A stretch of DNA of 64,000 bases from Diadema setosum (lineage: Eukaryota > Echinodermata > Echinoidea > Diadematoida > Diadematidae). Below, one piece after another: positions 33,591 through 46,000 of this stretch. Made by a program: the position numbers and the translations under genes. The stretch spans positions 124,001 through 188,000 of the forward strand of contig NW_027307674.1 of NCBI RefSeq assembly GCF_964275005.1, given 5' to 3'. The notes below the pieces were generated by a model. That model saw nothing but the letters and a program-made list of their open reading frames with translations. It was not told the DNA's origin and did not search any database. The first letter of the stretch is position 1; each line of letters starts with the position of its first letter.

Positions 33591-34439
33591 CATTTGCAAG
33601 TGGAACGACCTACAACAATGTCCAGACTTAAAATCGCGATGTTATCGCCTTGCTTTTCATGAAAGATTCTATTTGTGATGTGACTTTTTACACTTTTGCA
33701 AAAGTCATTTATGCTGGGCTGATTATGATATTCATATTTTTACATAATATGGTAACGGATTAACATAAAATATTTGTCCACTTGATTTTTTTTTGTTGCT
33801 AATTTGGTTATCATATCGTCTTTTTTTTTTTACTGTAATCATTAACCCTATAGTTAAAGTGACCCTAAATCGATTTAGACCAACCTAAATGAAATGTGTT
33901 TTTTTTTTCTTTAATCAAATACCGGTATAAATAATAAACTGTGTGATGACTTGAAGACACCACCAAAATTTAAGACAGACATCCGTTTATGAAGGTATGT
34001 AACAAATTTATTGAAACACACGTATCCGGTAAGAGAAAGTTACATCTCACGATTAACCATAGAACGTGGGTTTTCTCATGAATAAAATAAGCTAAAGATG
34101 TCTTTCTCACTCGGGTGTTATTCGTCGATTTTTTAATGAATAAGTTTGTTATCACGCTACTTGTATTTCAGTTGAATAATATGCAGTTTTAATCATAGAT
34201 CGTCTTTTAGCATCTTTACGGTTAATGCCAATCAGTTTTGCTCTTAAAACGTCCATATAGCAAAGACTGGTTTGGCTATGGATGTGTTTCAAACTAAATC
34301 GACTTCTGGTGATTTTCTTCCTATATGTCGTCTTCCAAACTGCTAAATACTGCTAAAAGAGTCGAAAATTGAATCATTGGATCATGATTCAAACACCATT
34401 CTGTTCAAAGGGGTAGCCCTACATATCAGACTGTGTTGA

Positions 34440-34457
34440 TGCCCCCCCCCCCCCCCC
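34440..34457. repeat. Poly(C) run
   Basis: Seventeen C in a row; prone to slippage. Bases 33,592-35,439 otherwise show no gene. Confidence 0.9.
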
Positions 34458-35439
34458 GGTATTGCACTGGAGATGTCCCATCTGTCCTTTAAACTTGACA
34501 GGACAATTACTCATTCAATCATTGTGTGTTTAGCGTAACTTGATTAAGAATTTATCAACTATTGTCTTCTATACCATAAGATATTCGACTGTGTATCATT
34601 TTGCTTTTGAATAGACCTCCTGAATAATACTTATCTATTTGGTTTTGTCTGTGTTTTTGAATAATGAGATTATTGTTTTGCAATGAGAGTATAATTTGTT
34701 TTTGTTTTGTTTTGTTTTTTTTGGAGGGGGGGGGGTCTTTTGCAAGGAAAACAAAATCCAAGACGGAAAAAAAAAAAGTTCACACAAAATAAGATTCTAG
34801 AACACACATATACAAGTGATGTTTATTATCATTTTTCCTCCCTACTCTATGCTTGGGAACTGCTTGCAAACCGTACAAAGTGCACAATATGCGGAACATA
34901 CACAACATGAGCAATGTACAATATATATTTCTCCTCTCTCGGCTACTATTAGATTTTAAACACTGAAATGACAGCCATCATGTGCACTTCAATTTATGCC
35001 AAACTCGCTCACAACGTCCGGTGACATGCACAAAAGTTAGTGCACAACATGTGTAAGGTTTGAAATCAAATGTTTCTTGCTGGAAATCCCTCTCCCTATA
35101 AACATAAACAGACACGAGTGTCCTGCTGATGTGTCTTGCGTGTATTTTCGGCCACGACCGATGAGAGAGCGTTACACGACCCCGTTGAAATAATCATACC
35201 GACTGCATTATTGTATACAATAGGCCCCACATGTTTACACTGAAAGCACAAGAAGGCACAATCGACAGTGACTGTCTTCCTCATACATTTTGCATAACAC
35301 AGTTCTACACAAATTCGTACTTTTGTTCGTAATTTGCCATTACATTGAAATACATTATATATCAAAGTTAACAGATACTATGGTCGTATTTGATTTCAAG
35401 ACAGAATCAAATGCGCTATACTGACTTCCGCTTACAAGA

Positions 35440-35830
35440 CATGGATTAAAGGTTAGTTGTTGTTTTTTATTACCACTGGGAGCAGTGATATTAAAAATGT
35501 TCAAGTTATCTCATTTGATACATTTATGGAGACCAGTTGTATCACAAGACATTCTACTACAAAATTATGTATATAAACATGTTGCAATAAAAGCCTAGAA
35601 TATGAGCAGATATCACTATTTTACTTACTAAACAATAACTGTAGACGATTTAGTCTAGAAACAGCTTTATTTTAACTATTGTTCACATTTTGTATATTAA
35701 CCATTCTTAACATTGATTATAATGATTGGAATTTTTACATTGATAGCTTCTATGCCTAACTCACACTTAAGAACTATTTTGAATCACTAAAGCTGGGTTT
35801 TTGTTTCATCTGCAAATTGTAAATAATGCA
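35440..35830. repeat. Direct repeat, copy 2
   Basis: Same order of blocks as 33,160-33,590, without the hairpin: TTTTGTATATTAACCATTCT runs straight across the insertion point. Confidence 0.7.
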
Positions 35831-36261
35831 AGTTAACTTCAAGTCAACTCTAAAATAGTGTTAGGTTTACTCACGAAAATAGAAGAAAATTCTATCTGGA
35901 TAAACTCTAAATAACTAAAACGTATGCAAAAAAAAAACAAACAAACAAATGTTATTCACAGGGCATGCGTTCCCCAGCCATTTATAGCACAAAAAACCAA
36001 CAAAAACAAAAGCACACAACAAAAAAGAAAACTTGAAGACGTATATGCCTACAATCTGACATCATCTGCCCCCTTGATCATGTAGGTTATACTTCTCCAC
36101 GGATCTGTCTCTCCTTATCAGTGAAACTGTAACTTTGTCGTTTTCTTTGTGTATGTGTCCGTGTACATCAACCTTGCAACAGGATATAGTTCTTTTTGTT
36201 AATACGTCATTGTGTTCATTTGTTTTAATTAACACGCATACACAAATGTATGCTCTGCACT

Positions 36262-36267
36262 TTTATT
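36262..36267 (-). promoter_or_regulatory. Candidate polyadenylation signal of gene B
   Basis: AATAAA on the minus strand about 350 bases after the gene B stop codon. It is the first such hexamer I noticed downstream; cleavage is not visible from sequence. Confidence 0.3.
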
Positions 36268-36613
36268 TCTCTTATACATGCTCCACTCATGAAAATGATC
36301 GCCATCTCAGTCATACCTTAAACGTTTTGTTTGTATAGACCAAATATTAAGACAATTAAATCATATCGAATATGCATCTGTAGCTTTACACAACAATGTA
36401 CATGAAGCGCACGGAACATGTTCTGGAATCCTGTTGACGTCTGTTTTACACTTGTAAAGCAGAGACCAAACATCGAAGCCACCAACCACAATGCCCCGTT
36501 ATAACTTGAGGTATCTCTAGGCATTGATGTGGGTCGATAGAAGCTATACAGTGAATAATTAATTAAATTGTGAAAATGAACAGGGATATACAAGGCGGCT
36601 ATAAAACATTTGA

Positions 36614-36963
36614 TTACATGACGCTGCACCATTTTTCATCTCTTGGTTTTGGGGGTTCTGGATCTGGATCTGGTTTCTTGTTTCTTGGAGGCTGCTTTTT
36701 GACTGGTTTGGGTTCCTCGATAATAATTTCTTGGTTCTTAAACTCAAGATTGTAGGCATTCTGATCACAAGTCCTCAAAATCGTCCAAAGAAACTGAAGC
36801 AGCTGAATGTCCTTATCGATGTCCTCCTTGTGATTATCCTCCGTGTAATTTGCTAACAAGAGAACTCTGTTTTTGTTGTCGACGATGTGCTGTACACTCT
36901 GGAGCACCGCGTTGGAGTCTGGGTATTCGTCCCCATGGGTTATGACGAGTAGCGGTGAAGTCA
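36614..36963 (-). CDS. Gene B last exon: G4/G5, tail and CaaX
   Basis: 350 nt ending TAA. SPLLVITHGDEYPDS is the G4 strand with T-H-G-D; NRVLLLANYTEDNHKEDIDK gives the G5 region and LLQFLWTILRTCDQNAYNL the last helix. The tail is rich in Lys, Pro and Glu (EEPKPVKKQPPRNKK) and ends WCSVM. The frame begins at acceptor CTACAG, not at an ATG. Confidence 0.9.
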
Positions 36964-37039
36964 CTGTAGACAGATTCGAGAGGAAATGATAAAGGACGAC
37001 TCGCCGGTTAGATATATTTTAAATACACCTTTATGTATA

Positions 37040-37099
<60 letters not shown>

Positions 37100-40000
37100 C
37101 ATATGTAATTATGTGACCGTGCATCGCAAAACGAACATAAAGTCGCAGCGCTTGATTTTGTATGAGGACCTCAAAAGGGTGAAACAGGTCACCAAAGTTA
37201 ATCTTGAGTTTTTCATACTTTCTGAAAGGTCTATTCTTTGTGTATATTATCTGTAAGTTTGGGGCCATAAACCGAACAGGAAAGTGTGTTGTCAATAGTT
37301 TTGTCCTATTTTTGTAGAGTAGTGCGATTAGGTACGTCTTAAGAAGTCCCTTTTCATTTCTTTAAAATTCTTTACACACCCTTCAGTTTCAACTCAAGAG
37401 CTACCACCTTGAAAGTTGGCATTTATTATGGACAAAATGTGTTAACTGAGCATGCTCAATTTTAGCTTAAGCTGATAATCGCTTGTTGTTGCTACTGTGG
37501 TTCACATCTGTCCCATTCATCGCACAGCCAGCACGATTTCCAAAGATTGACATGATTAAAGTGCTTGCATAAAACCTTTACTTCGGTGCCTCTTTTCTCA
37601 GTTCACACCATTCCAGAGTGTGTACTTTCTTTCAAATATTTAGATGGCTTAGAAGAGTCAATTTGAACTGAGTTATACACCATTTTAAAGCCTAGAATCT
37701 GCTCAAATGTATATACACGCTGTATATGTGACCCAATACCAAAGAAATCATACAAAGTGTACAATTTCGTCAGTCCTGCATCACAAGAATGCCTTTTATA
37801 AACTAGAAATCACCGGTATTCATTATATGGTTGGTATTTTCATGAATTAAGCCTCATTAGTTTATCGAGATTTGCATGACTCCTTGACGATATTCAGCAC
37901 CACGGCAATGTCTACACGTCTGTCCTGCGATGATACTATGATTTTGAGGAAATAAATAATTCAAAAAGTACAGTTCATGCGTTGTGGTCAGTAGGTTGAT
38001 GAAAAGAACGGATTATGACAAGAAGAGGGTAGTAACTCTTTAGAATAGGGTAATTTTGATCGGAAAACATAAAACTGTCTTAAAAGCAAATAATATGTCC
38101 TCACTTTTGCGTTCACCGAAAAAGCTGTCTCTCGACGGGACAGGTCAACAAGACATAATCAAAAATTACGCTTTGATATAGTTAGGAGGATGTCCTAAAT
38201 GGTCCCGGGTTCGAATTTGACCGGGTAATGTATGCCTATACCATTGTTGTTGTTGTTGATAATGTTAACATGGCCGTAGATGCTACTCAAGCTTTACACT
38301 TTGGTGCTACTGAAGGGCAACTTGTCAAATCGTTGTAATAATGTAATGTAATGAATTGATTTCGTCGTTTCCATTTGTATCATGGAAAATTATCCTCAAA
38401 ATGAAGCGGACCTACCGTGAATAGTCTTCACCTCTTCAAAGAATTGGTAGATAAATTTGTGAGCTTCCTGCTGGCCCATCTCCCTGCAGTCAGAAATATG
38501 TATACATGTATATGAGAATCAAGAGTAAAAACACTCGTATAAAAACGCACAGGAGCAAAAAAAAAAAAAGTGGAATTCACTTTTTTGGGCTCCTGCGGTG
38601 TTTTTAAATGACTGCTTTTACTCTTGATATCCATTTTTCACACAACGACGCAGACCTTTCATATTTTGATATATGCATGTATCCATGTACATAATATGTA
38701 TGTATATATATAAGTATATATGTAAAATCAATTATACAATGATCTTTCTTCTGACGTAGCATAAAAATTGTGAAATGCCGATACTTTAAGAGGCCTAGAG
38801 GTACGGCTAACTGGCCTTGAAAAGTTCTTCAGTTAGCTAACGTCGCAATGCATGTGAAGTTCCCTCTCTAATCCTTAAATTGTGTGCTTAGCTAATGTGC
38901 AAGACACTTTATCAAGGACGTGAAAAATATAATTTTTTTTTTAAATAAAAAAAATCTACTCATCTGAAATTTTGGTTACCGTCAATTTAAAACTTGAAAA
39001 CATTTTAAAATCCGAAAGCCGTCCACCCTAACTTCTCTAAATGACATAATAAAGGGAACGCTGGACCTGAGTGTTGTACTTGTATTTTATGCACAATCTG
39101 GCAACAGAATTTCGTTGGCAACTTGTGTAACTTTGTTCACTAAAGCAAAATATGAAGGATTTTTTTTTTTTGTCAGACTCATGATTTCACAAAAGCTTCA
39201 GTTAAACTCAATACGATGTGCAAATTACTACGATTTTTTTAGATAAAAAGCATACCAAAACTAGAAATGCTAGGATATATTACAAAAGTCAGTTTTTCAG
39301 GAGGGCATTTGTCTTACCCATGTTATTACATAAACCTGTAGTCTCTTGCAAAGAAGAAAAAAAAATGAGGTATCGATTGGTTTTCTAAAATTTCATACAG
39401 GTTTTTTACTCACGTCTTGTGGTATACTAAGACAGCTGCGTGGCATTCTTGAGACTTGTCTTTCAGTATTTTGTGCTGCGCATCCATGCTTCTGCAACCA
39501 CCTGAAAATACATTGTTAGTATAGACTGCGTTCTGCTTTTGTATGACACACTAACATAAAATATTTCTGTCAAGCATTTCACGTAATAAAACAATTTGCG
39601 ATGCGATGAACTCTTTTTGATCCGTTTGTATTGTGCGTGAGTGTTCACATCTGTTATCTACTCTATCTTTCATTGTATTGAAATTGCTCTTTCCCAGTGA
39701 CTGCCTGAAATTAATTCTTTTATTGTTAAGAACCTGCGGGGAAACGCTCTCAATTCAATTACGACTATGATTCCTCGACTGTACAAGTATAGTAAAGTGT
39801 TGGTACAAAATGTTTGATAGGTGTTTTAACGTTCAGAAACTTTTGGTTTATCGTCATTACCATAATATGGAGAGCGCAATCGCTGCCAATGCTTCACAAA
39901 GAAAGAGGCCTATTAGTAGAATTTCTTTCGACCGTGGTCATGAAAAAGATATTGTTTTGTACGCCGTAAACAAGCCCTGATTTTTTTTTTCTAATCTCTT

Positions 40001-43000
40001 TCTGAACAGACAACTTGACCACTCTTCTCTTTTATTGCTTTTCATCTTCCGAATAATGTTCTTCTTATTCTGTTATAGAGAATATTAATGAAGTTCAACT
40101 TACGGATTTCCTCTTTAATCCCTTTTAGTTCACCTACGTCGAAGCTCTGCATCCCTCGGTTGTCCTGCACCGAGATGAATTCTGTCAACGGATGGTGGGT
40201 ACGCTGTTTGGTCTGCCCTCCTCCGCTCTCGACAGACCCTTCAACTGCTACGTTTTCGTAAGTTCCTGTCAAGAAAGGAGCATGTTGAAACGAAAGCATG
40301 GTTGGTTGATGGTATGTAAGGAATAACGGATCTCTTTACACCGCACACACACACACACACACACACGCACATACACAGACGTAGGCAATCAAAAATTTGA
40401 GAGAATGTGCGGTCAGTTATTGACATTTTAAGTTTCAAGATTCGCAAGTATGAAACATGAAAGGTAGGGTTACACTTTCGCCATTTATGTTTTATAGCTT
40501 GCATAGTGTGGAATATGCTAAAGACGTCCCCCCCCCCCCCCATAACAAACTTGTATCATTTTTCCGTATTAGGATTACAATTAGGAGATAGAAGCTCGCT
40601 TTACTTTGTCTATGTATACCACCTCTATGGCCATTTCCTCCATAATTACTTACAGTTTCAGGTGTTAAAATTAAAAGTTGAGTAAAAAAAGAGTAATGAG
40701 GAGGATTTCTTTCAAGATTCTCAATAAAGTCCTTTGATATTATGATTCTTGCAACCAGTCAGAATAAATGCGATTGATGCATGAAATTAGGTTTGCTTTC
40801 AATCTTACCAAAACACAGTCAGAAATAAACATACATCACACACTTTTCGGGGTCCACGTAGTTTTAAAACAACATTTTCTCCATTTCTTGCTCTTATCTC
40901 AAGAATTAACATGACATTAAAGACACATACTTTATTCCAGCAGTAATTCCTCAGAAGTTTTGGTGTCATGGAAAATTTCTCAACTTTTCAATTCAATTTC
41001 AATTCAGTTCATTTATTTTCATTCTTCTTTTTTTTTTATTTCAACAAAAACATAACACAAGATACATCAGGTATTACATCAAAAACAAAAAACATTTGCC
41101 TTTGCAATGAATAAATGATATCGATAAACATTACTCTCTCTCGCACATCTTTTTTTTTCCCCTCTCTCTCTCTCTCTTTCAAAACAATGTATCTGCATCA
41201 TGGGAATTAATATTTTTACGTCTGATCCAGATGAACACAATTTAATATAGTGCGTGTGTTTAAATCTGATCTTTGCCCACTATATTTGTACAGCTGACAG
41301 TTTACCCCCTTACATTTGAACTTCTGACGGTTTTGGGGCTTTGTTTAGTTTTGTTTGGGGGGGGGGGGAGATTCTGGCATTTTGCCATCGACATTATGAA
41401 AGCCGAAGCCTTGCACATTCGGCAAGTTTTACCCTTGTTATTTTGCCCACAGCATTCTCACTGCTATTTTTTTTTTCCACTTCTAACACTTGTTACTTAT
41501 TTGGTACCCCGGCATATTCTATTTTTGACTTTATTCATCCATGCTTTTTTGTTTGTGACATTGTAATCGTTCACACCGAAAGTTTCACAATAAAACCTTT
41601 ACCCCTGACTTTTGCACAAGTGGCATTTTTACTTATAAAACTTTATAAACACAGATATTTCTATCTTGCACAAAATTTTCCAGCTTTACTTTAGCTTTTT
41701 AAAACGTAAATTGTTGTGATTGAGATGATTTTGTCTGGAGAATTTATTTTTCTGAATATCAATCTACCTTTGATATTGATATCCATGACATATTTTTCCA
41801 TCAAAACTTTACCCCTGACGTCCTTCTGTTTTACTGTAATATTTTAACGATTAGTTTTAAATCGGATTTTTCATCCTGTTACCTCTGTCTCTGACATTTT
41901 ACCCATGACACTACTAATTTGTAATCCTAACAATATTACACTTTAGACTTCAATTTATTTCTATGTGTGCCGTCAAGTACTTCACTCAAAGAACAATATA
42001 CACTCTTAAAAAAAAGATTCTATCAAAGTTTTTTTAATTGTCTTGTCTTCTTGCTTTTAAAGTTATGCTTTAAAGTCAAGTGAAATCGTTCTGCCTGAAT
42101 TTCATAACAAAGTAAAATTGTGTTTGCATGAAACTTCAATCATAGAATGCTACGAATACTTCCCCTTATTCACGAGGGCAAAGAAAATAGAGTTAAGGGA
42201 AAGCGGATTTTCTTGCAGCCATCTGCCCGAATGCAAATACTTACCCTTGAAGGCAAAGAAAATGGAGTTAATGAAAGCGGATTTTCCTGCGCTCATCTGC
42301 CCGAATAGATTGATATTGACTCGCTCCAGATGGTCAAGCTTACACCCCGCAGCTTTTCCAGGTCGGTAGTCACTTGTCATTGTTCGAAGCTTTTCTCGCT
42401 CTTCGACTTTGTGTCGTGACATGGAGAAAAAAAAAACAACAACAACAACTGTGAGAAACTGGGACTGGTATTTTCTCGGAATATGCTGAAGTTATTTTGA
42501 AAAGCCATATTTATTCTAAGAGATCAAAATGTGTGATAACATTTGTATTCAAATTTATTCATTTCATGTCACCATGACAAAGGAAAAACGATTATATCAC
42601 TGTAATAAAACAACCACTACAATCGGGTCTAGGACAATTACCCCATTGGCAATTACACCAAACCTTCCCCTGACCATTACCCTAATCCTAATCCTGGACC
42701 TAATCCTAACCCTAACCCAAACTCTAACCCTAAACCTAAACCCAATCCTAATCTTTACTCTACCTTATCACTAACTAGAATTTAGCCGGGGATAACAGCC
42801 CTCGAGGGTATTTGTTCTGATACTCTACAATCATATCAAAATTCTTAATCCAGTTGAAAAAAAAAGATATCCTTCGACACTGCATACCAAAATCATGTTT
42901 GCTGCATTGGCAGTGATGGTGGTATGTTGTATTTGGATCTACATTTCGCAGCAGCAGATACTGTGTTCAAACAAATACCTGCCACTAACATCAGTTATAT

Positions 43001-46000
43001 CTTTTTACAAGCAGTTTCACCTTTTATGTTAACATGTGTCCTGAAAGCACCACGTGCAGAGTAGCGCTTATTTACCTTGCCGAGACTACCTGAATAACAC
43101 TATCCCAACAACACAAATTATACAAAACATTAATTTTCAATATCATTTGATAAATGTAATCCCTTACTCCTTGGATCTATCAGAGGTTTCTTCCAGCCTG
43201 GAATACGCGATAAACCTGCAAGTGTATAAACAAGTGAAGTGCTTTTAGATAAGAGTGCACAAATAATAATTGTCAAATGTTTATGGAATATTATAGTATA
43301 GCCTACAACATGTTTAACACGTTAAGGCAAAGTAAAAACTTTATACTTAATAAATTCTAAGCTTTCTAATTTAATTTTCTTTTGTCCTGACATTGAAATT
43401 TCGTGGTCCTAAAAATTATAATCAACAAAGTATAAAGCCGAACTAAACTCTAGTAATGATGTTCAACCATCTGAATATGAAACTCAAATAATTTCCTTGG
43501 GTCATGGGACCAGATTCATCTGAAGCCAAATACCTCCGAAGACCATCCTTTACACTGTCTTTATTCCATAGTACAAGAAACAGGAGTTCTCATAACATTC
43601 AAATGAAGAGTTTGTTTGCAAAAACCGATAAGTCCATATTTGCCAAATGGAGATATTTGCGATTAAAGGTCAAGAAAAATAAAGAGAATAATAAGAAAAA
43701 TGTTGCTTCTTTTGACCATAACTTCAAAAATATACCTTTATATGTAGTGACCAATATATCATTTAAAAGGTATTGTTTTGTACTTTATGACAGAGATCGT
43801 ACTTCAAAATCTTCAAAAATGGACTTATCGGTTTTTGCAAACAAACACTTCAAATATATAATTTCTGCATTGTGAGTTTACTGTAAATATGGAAACCAAC
43901 ATCTTAATTCAGATGGAAGAATTTCTTCCTTCAACTTATAATGCACCCAAAAGTGAGAAAAAAAAAACCAAGATGTCAAACTGCGACCCTTGGTGATTGT
44001 AAAGCCATTTATGAAATGGATTTTAAAAAGATAAACTCTGAGACCAGACGAGATAACATTACCGTCAGGAATGAGCTCTGGCTTGTAAATCTGTAAAAGT
44101 TTTCCAGTAGCGAAAAACAGCACTGTTATGAGAACCACGAAGAGCAACGTCAAGCCGATTCCGAGTGCGATTTTGTTTGGACCTGGGACGTCTTTGTTCC
44201 ATTAAATAACACACAAAAAGAAGCAACCAGAAGAGCAGGTTCATTTGATGAAATTAAAAAAAAAAAAAAAAGTGTATTTTTCACAAGCTAGTTCTAACCG
44301 AGAGTCATGATGTTATACTTTTGTTTGTTCAGCAGATTAGCTCAACATGAAACTACAAACGAAAAAGCATTTCGTATTTAGATGACGAAAGAGAAGCGAG
44401 CTTCAGCCCGATTGAGGAACAATTCCTTTTTATATGGATTGTCGCTATCCATGGGTCCCTCCTATGATCACACTTTATTGCTTAATTGCAATATGTCAGC
44501 ACACCGCCCGAGAGTACATTTTAGTTGGCATTGATTTACCACATTAACTAGAAGATGAAAACACAATCACAAATTATTTCTTTTTTGGCGCACTCATAAT
44601 TTTGAAACGTGACGCAATGAAGAATGTTTCTATAACATGTAACAGAGAAATCCAGAGGATAAACTTTTTTTTCTTCACCGCTTACCATGAAAAGATAAAA
44701 CGGTAATAACTTTCACTGAGGTTCCCTCAACTGAAAGACCGGACGCCGTACACTTGAAATCTTGGTCCGTCTCGTCATTGGCTGTAACAGTAATTGTCTC
44801 GAGTCTTTCGAAAGTTCCGTCTGACAAAGTGTATTGGTCGGACCACAGCGGGGGCAGTACTCGACCGGACTTGCTCCACACGAGTGAAACATTTGGCCGA
44901 AACCCCGTGACTCTGCAGTCAAGATGAAAAGTTGGGGTTTCTCTCGAGGTTTGGATGGTACAAGAATTCGAACTGCGAACCTGTCCGACACACTGCTCGA
45001 TGATATGCCCAGTCGCCTTGGCTGCCAGAAGTAACAGTGACAAGTATGGTGACAAAAGAAAAACTAAAGACTAAAGAGCGACTATGATGACAGCAATTAA
45101 GATAATACGTACGTCAAGAGAATAATTAACCAAAATCATAATTGTATAGATTGGATAGCACATCGATTGATATTGAAGTCACTGAAGTGATTCACAGCAT
45201 GCATCCAGTTCAATTCAATTCAGTTCAATTTATATCATTTTTCTTCTTCTGCCAAACATTACATAATATATGACATATGATCTTATTACTACAAAATATT
45301 TGACTTTACAATGCAAATTTTACAGGCTATCGTGTATCGAAAGCTTAAAGACATATTACGAAATGTCAATGAAGAACAGCAGCAGCAGCATTTTGTGTCT
45401 CTCTTTTGAGAACATTTTTTTTCCGAAAATAAAACCCTCAAACATATTTTCTTAGATTGAGCCACATCCCAACAGCCATCTCTTGTATCTATGTATGTTT
45501 GCAGTCTTCTTTTGAGGGTAGATCAAGAAACTTTCACTCACATGACAAGAATATTTTATCGTTCTGCTGTTTCTGTTTTTGAGCAATCGTGACAAGTTAT
45601 ATAAATCAAAATCATCACCCCTGTTTTCCATTCTTTCATTTTAAGAGTATGTGAACCCTGCTTTGGTGAACTGTTAACTTACCATTTATGGTGAGACTGG
45701 TGGAATTCAAGAAATCCTGGAAAGACTCTAGAACCACTTGGCAATGGTAGTTACCCTCATCCGCCACCTCCAGATCTACGATGTTGAGACTGAAACTTTT
45801 GTCGATACCGAATCGTTTCTCCTTGCTCGAGAACTCCCCGTCGAAGTAAGTAGCTTTGTTCGTCAACTTGCCTAGTTTTGAGCTGTTTTCTTTCGACCAG
45901 TACACAGCGAAGGGCTCCTCGTGGAAGATGCACGGCAGTCGGATTTCTTCCCCTTTCCATCCTTCAGCGATAGGGTCGGTACCTACCATCGAGGCTTGAC

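Noticed and set aside
35096-35365. Cys-rich 89-residue minus-strand frame
   Set aside because: No signal peptide pattern, no spaced Cys motif and no family; kept out for lack of support.
43504-43875. 123-residue plus-strand open frame
   Set aside because: It spans a MITE with inverted ends; open by chance.
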